Source: Lactiplantibacillus plantarum EGD-AQ4
Lineage (GTDB): Bacteria; Bacillota; Bacilli; Lactobacillales; Lactobacillaceae
Assembly (NCBI RefSeq): GCF_000463075.2
Contig: NZ_AVAQ01000003.1
Span: 1 to 64,000 of the forward strand
Length of the DNA: 64,000 nt
Reading direction: 5' to 3'
Every line of letters begins with the position of its first letter. Positions within the stretch are counted from its first letter, which is position 1. Made by a program: the position numbers and the translations under genes. Shown here one piece after another: positions 1 through 9,412 of this stretch. The notes below the pieces were generated by a model. The model was not told the DNA's origin. It saw nothing but the letters and a program-made list of their open reading frames with translations, and searched no databases.

Positions 1-99
1 TCCATGAATATGATTCATTAATCTTAATACCACTAATCTCAATGGTAACTAGCATTGAATTCAATCTATAAAATGGCCTTCATTTAGAATTCAAAGTTT

Positions 100-410
100 C
101 GCAGTATTAGGCGACTAGAGAAGATTCAGACAAGTTCAGTGAAGTTGCTTGTCTGATAGTATGATTAAGGAAGCTTAGCAATCATTAGACACCAATCCGA
201 CAGTTCAATATCAAAGCTTCGTGTACTAGGAAATCAACGACTAATCTAACCAAAAGTTGGGTGCGCACATGTCTGCCTTTCGAATAGAATGCCTAGAATC
301 CGGCCTAGGACGTCTCTGCTACAGCAGGTTTACGGTAACTCCCACTGTTTCCAGCGGGTCTCAGCTGGCGGCACTTGAACTTAGAAAATAGCATGATTTA
401 ATCATCTATA
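100..410 (+). repeat. Dispersed structured repeat, copy A (internally deleted)
   Basis: Non-coding copy of the repeat family described at 38550-39570 and 46116-47015. The shared blocks are a linker (about 165-270), the segment reading ACATGTCTGCCTTTCGAATA at about 268, and a right end containing TTTCCAGCGGGTCTCAGCTG near 350 and an end like the other copies near 395-410. The part corresponding to about 46760-46900 of copy C is missing, so this is an internal-deletion derivative. The left part may be degraded or lie outside the window. No gene was seen between 1 and 581. Confidence 0.7.
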
Positions 411-547
411 ATGTTAAATAACAACTGGCACAACGTGTACAGCCTGTACGTCTTCACACATACTGCTATCAACAGTAAGTCGTCGGCACTGAAATTGTGA
501 CGGTTTAAACCGCCTGTTAGTGACCAACGCACCAATTCTCAGCGCAC

Positions 548-577
548 CAAAAAAGCCGAGGAATCAATCCCCGGCTA
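548..577 (-). terminator. Intrinsic terminator of rpsU-yqeY
   Basis: On the minus strand the stem AGCCGGGG / CCTCGGCT with a 7-nt loop is followed by a T-run. It lies 5 bases past the yqeY stop. Confidence 0.85.
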
Positions 578-581
578 ACCG

Positions 582-1025
582 TTAATTCAATAATGATTTA
601 ACTGTTTGGTTGATTAGCTTGCCATCTGCCTGGCCCTTAAGCTTTGGCATTACGGCCCCCATCACCTTACCGAAGTCACCTTTACCGGTTGCTCCGACTT
701 GCTTGATAGTGTCCGCCACAATCTGTTGAACCTCTTCGTCCGACAATTGTTTTGGCATATACTTCTCAACAATTGCAATTTCTGCTTTAACGCCGTCAGC
801 TAAATCCTGACGACCCGCATTTTCGAATTCACTTAATGATTCGCGCCGTTGCTTCAGTTCACGTGATAACACGCTCACTTCTTCATCAGCCGTTAAATCA
901 TGGCCAGCGTTAATTTGTTCATTCATTACCGCTGACTTAAGCATCCGTATAACGCTGAGGGTTTGCTTATCGCGCGCCTTCATCGCAGCTTTCAGATCAC
1001 CATTGAGCGTATCTAATAAACTCAT
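582..1025 (-). CDS. yqeY: GatB/YqeY domain protein
   Basis: A 147-residue protein of the YqeY family, which resembles the C-terminal tRNA-binding-like domain of the amidotransferase subunit GatB. The family is helical and about 148 residues long, so this one is full length. The N-terminus (MSLLDTLNGDLKAAMKARDK) and the C-terminal glycine/lysine-rich stretch (GKGDFGKVMGAVMPKLKGQADG) are typical. It follows rpsU by 39 bases and is cotranscribed with it, an arrangement common in Firmicutes. A terminator follows directly. The biochemical role of free-standing YqeY is not established; the link to translation is inferred from rpsU and the GatB similarity. Confidence 0.93.
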   Translation of the reverse strand: MSLLDTLNGDLKAAMKARDKQTLSVIRMLKSAVMNEQINAGHDLTADEEVSVLSRELKQRRESLSEFENAGRQDLADGVKAEIAIVEKYMPKQLSDEEVQQIVADTIKQVGATGKGDFGKVMGAVMPKLKGQADGKLINQTVKSLLN

Positions 1026-1064
1026 TGGTTTCCCTCCTCGTTGGGTGAATTAGTAAACTACTAA

Positions 1065-1253
1065 TTACTTGAAACGACGACGGTTCTTACGCTTACGTGC
1101 TGCTTCAGATTTTAACTTCTTCTTCACACTTGGTTTCTCGTAGAATTCCCGTTTGCGGTATTCTTGTAAAGTACCACTTTTTGAAACGGTACGTTTAAAG
1201 CGACGAAGAGCATCATCAAGAGATTCGTTTTTACGAACGACTGTTTTTGCCAT
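1065..1253 (-). CDS. rpsU: 30S ribosomal protein S21
   Basis: A 62-residue very basic protein matching bS21 in length and pattern: N-terminal [17 protein letters not shown], then [25 protein letters not shown] and a lysine/arginine tail. S21 binds the 30S platform near the anti-Shine-Dalgarno end of 16S rRNA and helps initiation. The start has an upstream GGAGGGAGGG. It is the first gene of an rpsU-yqeY unit with a near-consensus promoter at 1332-1360. Confidence 0.98.
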   Translation of the reverse strand: MAKTVVRKNESLDDALRRFKRTVSKSGTLQEYRKREFYEKPSVKKKLKSEAARKRKNRRRFK

Positions 1254-1331
1254 GTTAAATTCCCTCCCTCCGAGCTCAAAAAGTAACCGTTAAATTATGC
1301 ATACTTACACATAACGCAACTGTTCTAGTAA

Positions 1332-1360
1332 ATTATACATAAATTGAAAAAGGCCGTCAA
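1332..1360 (-). promoter_or_regulatory. Sigma-A promoter of rpsU-yqeY
   Basis: On the minus strand TTGACG, a 17-base spacer and TATAAT. Five of six -35 bases and all -10 bases match consensus, and spacing is ideal. It sits about 80 bases upstream of rpsU. Confidence 0.88.
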
Positions 1361-1424
1361 CCAAAGTTTACAATTTCCTTAAAATAAATCCGGAAGCAGC
1401 CTCGATACTCCGGACAGTAAATCG

Positions 1425-1453
1425 TTTTCAAGACTGACATGCTATGCTACACT
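1425..1453 (+). promoter_or_regulatory. Probable promoter of the PPDK-type regulatory protein gene
   Basis: TTTTCA, 17 bases and TACACT, 34 bases upstream of the start codon at 1487. The -35 box is weak, so the assignment is tentative. Confidence 0.45.
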
Positions 1454-1486
1454 AAGGTTATTATTGAACCGAAATGAGGTTATCAT

Positions 1487-2305
1487 ATGTCAGCAATTAA
1501 AGTCTTTATTTTATCAGATGCCATCGGCGAGACGGCTCACAACGTAGCGCTCGCCGCAGCGGCCCAATTTTCCGACTACAAATTTCGTTATCAACGTTTC
1601 CCGTTCGTCCGGACCGACTCACTACTCCAAACGGTGCTCGCCCAAGCACTCAAGGAACATGCAGCCATCTTCCACACCTTCGTGGACCGGCGCTTGAGCC
1701 AAGTCGTCAATAACTACTGCGAAGCGCATGACCTACCTTATTATGACGTCATCACGCCCGCGTTAGATACGTTCTCACAAATCACGCACGTCCAGCCGTC
1801 GAATCATCCTGGCACGGTCCACGCGTTAAACACGAATTATTTTGACCGCATCAACGCGATTGAATTCGCCGTGACCTATGATGATGGTAAGAATCCGAGT
1901 GGTTTTCTCGAAGCAGACGTGGTCTTATTAGGAGTCTCACGGACTTCCAAGACGCCGTTATCACTCTACTTGGCCAACCGAAATTTAAAGGTCGCCAACT
2001 TACCATTAGTGCCACAAGCCCAAATTCCCGACGAAATCTGGAAGGTGGATCCGAAGAAGATTTTTGGCTTAACCAACGATCCAGATAAATTAAATGATAT
2101 TCGGCGTCAACGGATGGTGCAATACGGCTTAAATCCAGATACGATGTACTCCAATACCGACAAAATCAAAGCTGAATTGGACTACGCCGATAAAATCTTC
2201 AAGAAGATCGGCTGCCTCGTGATCAACGTTGCCAACAAGTCAATTGAAGAGACCGCTACCTTGATTACAGAAAGTCTGAATACCGATGGCACTGGCGAAA
2301 ATTAA
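1487..2305 (+). CDS. Pyruvate, phosphate dikinase-type regulatory protein (DUF299 kinase/pyrophosphorylase)
   Basis: A 272-residue protein of the PDRP/PSRP family. Members phosphorylate PPDK or PEP synthase on a threonine using ADP and remove the phosphate with inorganic phosphate. The family P-loop appears as GVSRTSKTPLSLYLA at about residues 150-164, and the N-terminus ILSDAIGETAHNVALAAAAQF is characteristic. Length is normal. It is divergent from rpsU, single, and closed by its own terminator. The target enzyme is not in this window, so whether it regulates PPDK, PEP synthase or something else is unknown. Confidence 0.9.
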   Translation: MSAIKVFILSDAIGETAHNVALAAAAQFSDYKFRYQRFPFVRTDSLLQTVLAQALKEHAAIFHTFVDRRLSQVVNNYCEAHDLPYYDVITPALDTFSQITHVQPSNHPGTVHALNTNYFDRINAIEFAVTYDDGKNPSGFLEADVVLLGVSRTSKTPLSLYLANRNLKVANLPLVPQAQIPDEIWKVDPKKIFGLTNDPDKLNDIRRQRMVQYGLNPDTMYSNTDKIKAELDYADKIFKKIGCLVINVANKSIEETATLITESLNTDGTGEN

Positions 2306-2318
2306 GCTCAGCCAACAC

Positions 2319-2356
2319 GAAACCGTTACACTCGTTTGAGGGTAACGGTTTTTTCG
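2319..2356 (+). terminator. Intrinsic terminator
   Basis: AAACCGTTAC pairs with GTAACGGTTT around a short loop, followed by a T-run on the plus strand. It ends the 1487-2305 gene. The T-run is absent on the other strand. Confidence 0.85.
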
Positions 2357-2388
2357 TACCAGCAGTTAAACAATCCGCTCGAGTCGAT

Positions 2389-3108
2389 CTAGAGCAAATC
2401 AACCCCACCATCAACATGCAACACTTGCCCCGTTACGAACTGATTCTGCATCAGATAGACATAAGCGGAAGCGACTTCAGCTGGCGTGGCCACCCGTTTC
2501 AAAGGATTGCCCTGACTGGCTGCCGCTGTCTGAACAGCCAACTGGTCGGCAGACAAATCCCGCCAAAGCCCAGTTGGCGTCCAAGTTGGTGCAACGGCGT
2601 TAACGCGGTAGTCTGGGCCCATCTCGACGGCCAACCCAGCGACCATCGTATTGATGGCCTGATTACCAATAATCGCCCCAGAAGCGTTGTCCGGTCGACC
2701 ACCAGCACCAGAAGTCATGATCAGACTGCCATGCATCGCCAAGTGCTTGCTAGCCAGCTGTGCCAGTTGCAAATTGGCGAAGAATTTGTCTTCAATGGTT
2801 TGACGAATCGCTGCGACCGAATTATCTAAGAAACCGCCACCCATGGCCCCACCGAGCATGGAAACAATCTGGTTAAACTGTGGTTGTGCGGCAAAAAACG
2901 CCGTCAATTGGTCGCGGTCCTGTGCATCCAAAGCAGTTCCCGTAACGCGGTCCGGTGCTGCCAACGTCGTACAAGCAGCTTGAACATGCTCAGTTGTATG
3001 CCCAATCAAATGGACTTGTGCACCAGCCTGCAGCGCTTGGCGGGCAATTTCTAATCCAAACCCAGAAGTGCCACCGACAATTAAGACGCGTTGTTTGTTA
3101 AGTGTCAT
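2389..3108 (-). CDS. SDR-family protein with substituted catalytic Tyr/Lys
   Basis: A 239-residue short-chain dehydrogenase/reductase fold protein. The cofactor loop GGTSGFG is at residues 12-18, the usual NNAG region reads MLGGA at 84-88, and Ser133 of the catalytic set is present. The YxxxK pair is replaced: by alignment with YxxSKaA, Ile146 stands for Tyr and Gln150 for Lys. The protein may therefore use a different chemistry or be a non-catalytic relative. I chose the start at 3108 because AGGAGG precedes it by a good distance; an in-frame upstream start at 3165 has no such site. It follows nfo by 67 bases and is probably cotranscribed. Substrate unknown. Confidence 0.85.
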   Translation of the reverse strand: MTLNKQRVLIVGGTSGFGLEIARQALQAGAQVHLIGHTTEHVQAACTTLAAPDRVTGTALDAQDRDQLTAFFAAQPQFNQIVSMLGGAMGGGFLDNSVAAIRQTIEDKFFANLQLAQLASKHLAMHGSLIMTSGAGGRPDNASGAIIGNQAINTMVAGLAVEMGPDYRVNAVAPTWTPTGLWRDLSADQLAVQTAAASQGNPLKRVATPAEVASAYVYLMQNQFVTGQVLHVDGGVDLL

Positions 3109-3175
3109 GATTAATTTCCTCCTAAATGAAAATAAAAACGATAATCGCCATCGATTATCGTTCAATTCTGATTAA

Positions 3176-4072
3176 TTAACGTTGTGCTTCAATATCTTCA
3201 ATCAAATGGGCATTAAATTGGCCAGCCCGAAGCATCGCGATTTCATACTTATATGGTGGTAATTGATGTTTCTTATCTTCACCAACATACGGTGTTTCCA
3301 AAATCTTGCTGACTGCTTCCAGTTGCGGATGATGCGCGACATAATTGAGCGTATCAAACCCGATCGTTCCCATTCCAATATTCGTATGGCGGTCCTTGTG
3401 CGCCCCTTGGGGATTTTTGGAATCATTCAGATGGACCACACCCAACCGGTCTAATCCAATGACATGATCGAATTCATTCAAGACGCCATCAAAGTCGTCC
3501 TTGATGGCATAGCCCGCATCACTCGTGTGGCAAGTATCAAACGTGACCGATAACTTTTCATTGTAAGTCACGCCATCGATCATTTGGGCTAACTCTTCAA
3601 ACGTTCGACCCACTTCAGTACCCTTACCAGCCATTGTTTCCAACGCAATTTGCACGTGTTGTTCTGGCCGAATGACGGTATTGAGGCCCTTAACGATTTG
3701 GGCGATGGCCGCGTCCGGTCCCGCACCGATGTGAGCTCCCGGATGCAAGGTCAGCTGCGTCGCACCAACCGCATCAGCGCGTTGGATTTCCTGATAGAGA
3801 AATTCCGTCGCAAATTCAAAATAGCCCGGTTTCTTCGTATTACCGAGGTTAACAATGTACGGCGCGTGAACCACGATTTGTTGCAAATCATTGGCCGCAA
3901 TCACTGGCTGTGCCTCGTCAATTTTCAATTCTTCAATTGGCTTACGCCGGGTGTTTTGAGGTGCACCGGTATAAATCATGAACGTGTTAGCCCCATAACT
4001 CACGGCTTCGTTAGCTGAACCCAATAACATGTCGGGTGCCTTCATCGAAACGTGTGACCCTAATCTCAACAT
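3176..4072 (-). CDS. nfo: Endonuclease IV (AP endonuclease)
   Basis: A 298-residue class II AP endonuclease that cuts DNA 5' of abasic sites in base excision repair. The metal-binding segments of the TIM barrel are visible in order: [44 protein letters not shown] and ILETPY. The start at 4072 ([10 protein letters not shown]) is preferred over an ATG four codons upstream because AAAGGA is correctly spaced only from the second. The SDR gene follows. A 3-methyladenine glycosylase, another base excision repair enzyme, is elsewhere in the window at 19536-20165. Confidence 0.96.
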   Translation of the reverse strand: MLRLGSHVSMKAPDMLLGSANEAVSYGANTFMIYTGAPQNTRRKPIEELKIDEAQPVIAANDLQQIVVHAPYIVNLGNTKKPGYFEFATEFLYQEIQRADAVGATQLTLHPGAHIGAGPDAAIAQIVKGLNTVIRPEQHVQIALETMAGKGTEVGRTFEELAQMIDGVTYNEKLSVTFDTCHTSDAGYAIKDDFDGVLNEFDHVIGLDRLGVVHLNDSKNPQGAHKDRHTNIGMGTIGFDTLNYVAHHPQLEAVSKILETPYVGEDKKHQLPPYKYEIAMLRAGQFNAHLIEDIEAQR

Positions 4073-4195
4073 TTTTGGTCCCATCCTTTACGCTAGTTTG
4101 ACGTTGTTGGTCTGCACTTGAACGTCGCATATACAATCATTATACACATTTTCAACCGCAAGCAGGCCCATCTGCGCTTAATTATTCAATTCGAT

Positions 4196-5350
4196 TCACT
4201 GTTTGTGTGTCGTGGTGTGCGGATAAAAATAAGCCAAAGTTCGTTCGCCAGCATGCCCGTCATTGTGCGTGTTCCATAGTTGGTTAAAAGTGGCCAACTG
4301 CATTGGCTGTGCCGGTGTGGCTAAGACTTGATTCAACTCGGCCATCGTCGACACCATTGGCCCGGGTGCCCACTCCTTGAAGTCCGCTTGTAAGCCGACT
4401 TCTCGTTCATAATGTTGCCAATCAAAGACGTAAAAGACCATCTTCTGACAGTTCGGCAGGAGCGCGTAGTCAAAAACAACCGATGAGTAGTCACTAATCA
4501 GGGTGCTAGCGACCGTCAACAATTCATCCGTACTGAATTCTGGCACCAACGTCACCTGGTCAGGAAAACGCGCTTGCAAGTCGCGTTCCTGATTGGCGAG
4601 ATGCGGATGCAGTTTGATAATCAGCCGTTGATTGGGGCGCAACTGTAACTGGTCAAAATCAGCTGGCAACGCAAATTGGACCCCCGCGCGGTAAGTTGGG
4701 GCGTACAAAATGACTTCTTGCTGTTTGAAGTCTGGGTAGCGCTGATAAATGGCTGCAGCTGTCTGCTGAACCCATTTTGACTGCCGATAACGGTCTGAAC
4801 GCGGATAACCGAGCACCCGCATCCGCGCCATTGGGACATGATAGCTGTCCGCAAAGACTTGCCCCATCTTGTCGGCACCGACGACGTAATCAGTAATCTG
4901 ATTATAGACGGCTTGAAACCGCCGTTGGTCCCCAGCTGAACGTTTGACCGTCTGCGGGTCGCCCCACCCAAAGGTCTTCACCGCCCCAGCGGCATGCCAG
5001 AGCTGAACCATGCGCTGATGTGGCCGTCTAGTTAGACCAGCCGTAAAAGCATAGTAATTATCCAGATAAATATCGGCTGCCCGGGTCAAAACGGGTACAC
5101 CGCGCAAAGCAAAGCCGATTGAATCTTGAAACGGCTGCGTTGCGATGCCTTCCGCTGCCAGCTGTTCTGCGCCTGCTTGGGCACCCGGTAAGTAATAGAC
5201 CGTTACCCGCTGTGGCAAGCGGTCCGCCAACTGTCGAATGAAATCTAGGTTATCTGCAAAACTCATCAGATAGATCACTTGATCCGTTGATTTGAAATGT
5301 GCCAACCAAGATACGATTCGCACTAACCAAATATAAATTATTTTCTTCAC
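4196..5350 (-). CDS. CDP-glycerol glycerophosphotransferase family protein (TagB/TarB type)
   Basis: A cytoplasmic-face glycosyltransferase-like enzyme that uses CDP-glycerol to add glycerophosphate to a wall teichoic acid primer or a related polymer. Family motifs are clear: LWHAAGAVKTFGWG (about 125), IIKLHPHL (about 245) and ISDYSSVVFDYALL (about 280). The N-terminus is membrane-proximal and amphipathic. A GTG start at 5350 (384 residues) has GAAGGG about 9 bases upstream. The ATG 12 codons earlier has no ribosome binding site. It stands alone, so whether it is the primer enzyme TagB/TarB or a paralogue cannot be decided. Confidence 0.85.
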   Translation of the reverse strand: MKKIIYIWLVRIVSWLAHFKSTDQVIYLMSFADNLDFIRQLADRLPQRVTVYYLPGAQAGAEQLAAEGIATQPFQDSIGFALRGVPVLTRAADIYLDNYYAFTAGLTRRPHQRMVQLWHAAGAVKTFGWGDPQTVKRSAGDQRRFQAVYNQITDYVVGADKMGQVFADSYHVPMARMRVLGYPRSDRYRQSKWVQQTAAAIYQRYPDFKQQEVILYAPTYRAGVQFALPADFDQLQLRPNQRLIIKLHPHLANQERDLQARFPDQVTLVPEFSTDELLTVASTLISDYSSVVFDYALLPNCQKMVFYVFDWQHYEREVGLQADFKEWAPGPMVSTMAELNQVLATPAQPMQLATFNQLWNTHNDGHAGERTLAYFYPHTTTHKQ

Positions 5351-5864
5351 GCTTGTCTTCCCTTCATTAGACGTGTCAATACACATGACACGCTACAGCC
5401 ACTGTTAATGAATTTCGGCTGGCTGTAACTTTTAGTAGCTGCTTCATTGATTGCTGAGACTTGTACGTGAGTGATCGAAAAATGTAGCCAGCAACTGTCA
5501 GATTAGGCCGCTGAAGTCAAAGCACGCTAGTTAAACATTGTGAGGCCTATTTTAAATCCGATTCCAGATTTGTCTGACACTGGACTGAATGGATCAAATT
5601 AGGTCACGTTTCGACTGCCTAGTTACTGCAGTCCTTCCAGTTCAAACTTTCCTCAACCACCCCACATTGAATGCGTGTGTATTATATAACAAATTGCCAT
5701 TTCCAAGCTAGCCCTTTTGGCTGGCACAACACAGGCTTAGCCATCGATATCCAGCTACTGGCACAAAAAATACCACGAAAAAAGCCGCGCATTCAGACAG
5801 TAACAACTGCTAAATGCGCGGCGCTTAACTTCCTGATAACTGATAAGTCGTGTTCACACTAACA
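5351..5864. other. Intergenic stretch without a gene
   Basis: About 510 bases between the glycerophosphotransferase gene and the YitT gene. Apart from the terminator at 5776-5823 I see no convincing coding sequence. It presumably also holds the promoter of the glycerophosphotransferase gene, but no good -35/-10 pair stands out. Confidence 0.5.
5776..5823 (-). terminator. Intrinsic terminator of the YitT gene
   Basis: On the minus strand GCCGCGCATT pairs with AATGCGCGGC around an 18-20-base loop, followed by six Ts. It is 43 bases past the stop at 5865. Confidence 0.85.
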
Positions 5865-6740
5865 TTAAGGTTTGGGCTCGTAAAAATGTCCCAAAATCTT
5901 GACGGTGTCGGAAATGCTAACAAAGGCGTGCGGGTCAGATTCCGCCATCGCCGCCTTCAACTCACCCATTTCATAACGCGTGATAACTGTAAAGAGAATC
6001 GTCTTATCATCATGTTGATAAGCCCCTTCAGCGTTATGAACGATAGTCACCCCGCGACGAATACGATTTTGAACACTATCGATCACCGTCTTTGGTCGAC
6101 TGGTAATGATCATCACCTGCATTTTTTGTTGGCGAGTATATGTCATGTCCATGACGCGACCGTTGACAAATAAGCCCAGTGCGGAGTAGAACGCATATGG
6201 CCACCCGTAAACAAAACCGGCAGCGATGACAATAATCGAGTTGAAGGCCATGTTGATAGTCCCGATACTACGCCCAGTTTTGCGACGTAGCACGATTCCA
6301 ATAATATCTAGCCCACCAGTCGAAATCCCGTTTTTGAGCGCAGTCCCAGTCCCAAAACCGTTGACCGCACCCCCAAAAATCGCACAAATAATCGGGTCAT
6401 GCGTTAAGCCAACTGGGGCAATCAGTTTAATCATAATACTGGACAACGTTACGGCTAAGAACGTATACAGCGTGAATTTATGACCAATTGAACGCCACGC
6501 GATAATGAACATTGGGACGTTCAAAATAAACAGTAACGCCGCGGTTGAGACCTGAATTGGCAGAAACTTGGTCATTAAACTATTGATCAATTGGGCCAAA
6601 CCGGTGATCCCAGATGAGTAAATATGTCCGGGGGTCCAGAAATAGTTCATGGCGATTGAAACTAAAATGGCGTAAATAAAAGCCGTCGACGCTTTGACCA
6701 CGTCGCGATGATGCTTGGATAACTGCTGAAAATCATCCAT
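5865..6740 (-). CDS. YitT family membrane protein (DUF161 plus DUF2179)
   Basis: A 291-residue integral membrane protein. About five hydrophobic segments occupy residues 15-190, including the family stretch GTGTALKNGISTGGLDIIGI. A cytoplasmic C-terminal DUF2179 domain follows (about 205-285; QQKMQVMIITSRPKTVIDSV onward, ending HAFVSISDTVKILGHF). The family is widespread in Firmicutes and its function is unproven. The gene stands alone with a terminator. AAGGAG lies about 12 bases before the start, a little further than usual. A TGTTACAAT extended -10 lies near 6778. Confidence 0.88.
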   Translation of the reverse strand: MDDFQQLSKHHRDVVKASTAFIYAILVSIAMNYFWTPGHIYSSGITGLAQLINSLMTKFLPIQVSTAALLFILNVPMFIIAWRSIGHKFTLYTFLAVTLSSIMIKLIAPVGLTHDPIICAIFGGAVNGFGTGTALKNGISTGGLDIIGIVLRRKTGRSIGTINMAFNSIIVIAAGFVYGWPYAFYSALGLFVNGRVMDMTYTRQQKMQVMIITSRPKTVIDSVQNRIRRGVTIVHNAEGAYQHDDKTILFTVITRYEMGELKAAMAESDPHAFVSISDTVKILGHFYEPKP

Positions 6741-6946
6741 GAATAGTGTGCGCTCCTTTACGTTTTTGCTTCCGTTATTGTAACACGCCTAACCGCGAAC
6801 GACCGGCCTTTTGCAGTATTCTGCTAGAAGTCTCACGTTTCTCAGTGAAATCACATTATCAGGGTTGACGCACGCTAACTCAACTTCTGATCATGTCCAC
6901 TGACTGGTGGCTTCGGTGCACGTCCAAAGCCTCACTTGGTCTGCGA

Positions 6947-7477
6947 CTAATCCACTTTTGGCGCATCCGCCCATTGTTCTGCAATAAAATCAGCACGGCC
7001 CCCGGCTTCTTGTTCGGCATACACGACCGGATTATTTTTGTAAAAACGCTGGTGACGGGCTTCAGCCGGATAAAATGGTTGAGCGTCTTCGATACTCGTC
7101 ACGATTGGCTTATCGAAACGTTCACTGGCTTGTAAGGCTTGTTTGGACGCTTCTGCAATTTGGCGCTGCTCAGGACTATTGACGAAGATGACTGGCCGAT
7201 AATTGTCCCCGCGGTCTTGGAACTGGCCCATCGCATCCGTGGGGTCCGTTTGATGCCAATAAATGGTCACAAGCTCCGCATAACTGATGACTTCCGGGTC
7301 AAAGGTAATTTTGACTGCTTCAGTATGTCCCGTCGTGTGTGATTTAACTTGTTCGTATGTCGGATTTTTCGTATGTCCGCCGGTGTAGCCTGAGACGACA
7401 CTTTCAATGCCAGGCTGACTGTCAAACGGTTGGACCATGCACCAAAAACATCCGCCCGCAAAAATTGCTGTTTCCAT
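6947..7477 (-). CDS. msrA: Peptide methionine sulfoxide reductase MsrA
   Basis: A 176-residue enzyme that reduces methionine-S-sulfoxide in proteins. The catalytic GCFWC motif is at residues 9-13 with Cys10 as the nucleophile. The other family blocks follow: [29 protein letters not shown] and [30 protein letters not shown] lies just upstream of the start. There is no MsrB domain or neighbour. Single gene; no clear terminator was found. Confidence 0.97.
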   Translation of the reverse strand: METAIFAGGCFWCMVQPFDSQPGIESVVSGYTGGHTKNPTYEQVKSHTTGHTEAVKITFDPEVISYAELVTIYWHQTDPTDAMGQFQDRGDNYRPVIFVNSPEQRQIAEASKQALQASERFDKPIVTSIEDAQPFYPAEARHQRFYKNNPVVYAEQEAGGRADFIAEQWADAPKVD

Positions 7478-7521
7478 GAGAATCCCTCCAACTAAATATT
7501 AATATAAATCTAACACTAATC

Positions 7522-7552
7522 AAAAAGAACGTCCATTCCTGAACGTTCTTTC
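7522..7552 (-). terminator. Intrinsic terminator of hisS-aspS
   Basis: On the minus strand AAAGAACG pairs with CGTTCTTT, followed by TTTTTGATT. It begins about 10 bases past the aspS stop. Confidence 0.85.
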
Positions 7553-7560
7553 CATCATTA

Positions 7561-9366
7561 TTATTCGACTGAATCGTCGTCATCATCATCCGTCACAGGA
7601 TGCGTAATCGTCAAATCCAAGTCAGTCAATTGTTGATCAGCAACCCGTGCTGGTGCACTGGTCATTGGTTCGGAAGCCTTCGAGTTCTTAGGGAACGCGA
7701 TCACTTCACGAATGTTATCCTTACCAGCCAGCAGCATTGCAAACCGGTCTAAGCCGATTGCCAAACCGCCATGAGGTGGGAAGCCCATGTCAAGCGCATC
7801 TAGCAGGAAGCCAAATTGTTCTTTGGCCCGTTCTGGCGTGAAGTCCAATGCTCGAAACATCTTTTCTTGTAGTTCGCGAGTGTGGATACGGATCGAGCCG
7901 CCCCCTAATTCGTAACCATTTAAAATGATGTCATATGATTGCGCGTGGGCTTGGTGTGGATCTTCACCCTCATCCAAGTAGTGCACATCTTCTTCATTTG
8001 GCATCGTGAATGGATGATGGGCTGGAACCCAGCGTTCGATTCCTTCATCATATTCGAACAATGGCCAGTCAACGACCCACAAGTAGGCGTATTGATTTTC
8101 ATCAATCAAGTCCAGTTCCTTAGCGATGGCCTTCCGGAGATAGCCGAGCGTGTCAGAAACAACTTTGAAACTGTCGGCAGCAAATAGCAACAAGTCGCCA
8201 GCCTTGGCATCTGCAGCAGCCGTGATGGCTTCAAAATCACCGTCATTCTTAAAGAACTTCGCCACTGGACCACTGAAACCGTCGTCGGTCACTTTCATCC
8301 AAGCCAGGCCTTTTGCGCCAAAGCGTTTGACATAGTCCGTATAAGCATCGATTTGCTTACGTGAATAATGGTCAGCCCCGCCAGGAACAGCAATTGCTTT
8401 GACCATCCCACCATTTTCAAGTGGGTTATCAAAGACCTTGAAACCAGCCTTAGCTACCGCCGTGCTCATGTCTTTTAGTTCCATGCCGAACCGCACGTCT
8501 GGCTTTTCAGAACCAAACCGGTCCATTGCTTCTTGCCAAGTGAGTCGGGTAAATGGCGTCTTGATGTCGATGCCTTTGACCTGCTTCATGACTTGTTTGA
8601 TCAAGCCTTCAGTATACGACTGAATTTCCTCAGCACTCAAGAAGGACGTTTCCATATCAATCTGGGTAAATTCTGGTTGGCGGTCACCACGTAAGTCTTC
8701 GTCCCGGAAACAACGCGCAATTTGATAGTAGCGGTCAAAACCGGCACCCATCAATAATTGCTTAAATAACTGGGGTGATTGTGGTAAGGCGTAGAAGTGG
8801 CCTTGGTGTACCCGTGAAGGCACTAAGTAGTCCCGGGCCCCTTCAGGCGTTGACTTGGTCAAGAATGGCGTTTCAATATCATAAAAGCCATTGGCGTCAA
8901 AGTAACTGTGCACCGCTTGGGTGATCCCGTTACGAATCTTCAAACTCCGTTGCATTTCTGGCCGGCGTAAGTCTAAGTAACGATACTTCAACCGTAATTC
9001 ATCCGACACATTGATGTCATCTTGAATATAAAATGGCGGCGTCTTGGCCTTGTTCAAAATTTTGGCGTCGTGGACTTCAACTTCCACCTTGCCTGACTTC
9101 ATGCGGTCAGTCACCGCTTTGGCGTCCCGATTAACCACCGTTCCTTGGACTTCGATCACGTATTCGCCCCGTAATTCATCAGCGACGGCTAATGCGTCCG
9201 CTGAGAATTCCTGACTGAACACTAATTGAACAATGCCTTCACGATCCCGTAAATCAATAAAAATCAGATTACCAAGGTCGCGCCGCTTTTGGACCCAACC
9301 TTGTAAGGTGACCGTTTGGCCTAAATAACCTTCATTAATAAGGCCTGCATATGTGGTTCGTTTCAT
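7561..9366 (-). CDS. aspS: Aspartyl-tRNA synthetase
   Basis: A 601-residue class IIb synthetase that charges tRNA-Asp. In order: an N-terminal OB anticodon-binding domain (about 1-105, with [20 protein letters not shown]), the catalytic core with motif 2 ([18 protein letters not shown], about 215-235), a bacterial insertion domain (about 290-420), and motif 3 ([14 protein letters not shown], about 530). The tail is acidic (DDDDDDSVE). It is the second gene of a hisS-aspS operon, 46 bases after hisS, so the T-box at 10721-10941 controls both. Confidence 0.98.
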   Translation of the reverse strand: MKRTTYAGLINEGYLGQTVTLQGWVQKRRDLGNLIFIDLRDREGIVQLVFSQEFSADALAVADELRGEYVIEVQGTVVNRDAKAVTDRMKSGKVEVEVHDAKILNKAKTPPFYIQDDINVSDELRLKYRYLDLRRPEMQRSLKIRNGITQAVHSYFDANGFYDIETPFLTKSTPEGARDYLVPSRVHQGHFYALPQSPQLFKQLLMGAGFDRYYQIARCFRDEDLRGDRQPEFTQIDMETSFLSAEEIQSYTEGLIKQVMKQVKGIDIKTPFTRLTWQEAMDRFGSEKPDVRFGMELKDMSTAVAKAGFKVFDNPLENGGMVKAIAVPGGADHYSRKQIDAYTDYVKRFGAKGLAWMKVTDDGFSGPVAKFFKNDGDFEAITAAADAKAGDLLLFAADSFKVVSDTLGYLRKAIAKELDLIDENQYAYLWVVDWPLFEYDEGIERWVPAHHPFTMPNEEDVHYLDEGEDPHQAHAQSYDIILNGYELGGGSIRIHTRELQEKMFRALDFTPERAKEQFGFLLDALDMGFPPHGGLAIGLDRFAMLLAGKDNIREVIAFPKNSKASEPMTSAPARVADQQLTDLDLTITHPVTDDDDDDSVE

Positions 9367-9412
9367 AACCTGCTTCCTCCTTCTTCTCTTTCGACAAACT
9401 TGCCGTCTCTCA

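Noticed and set aside
5400-5760. Possible further copy of the dispersed repeat upstream of the glycerophosphotransferase gene
   Set aside because: A few short words are shared with other intergenic regions but no extended match or end repeat was found.
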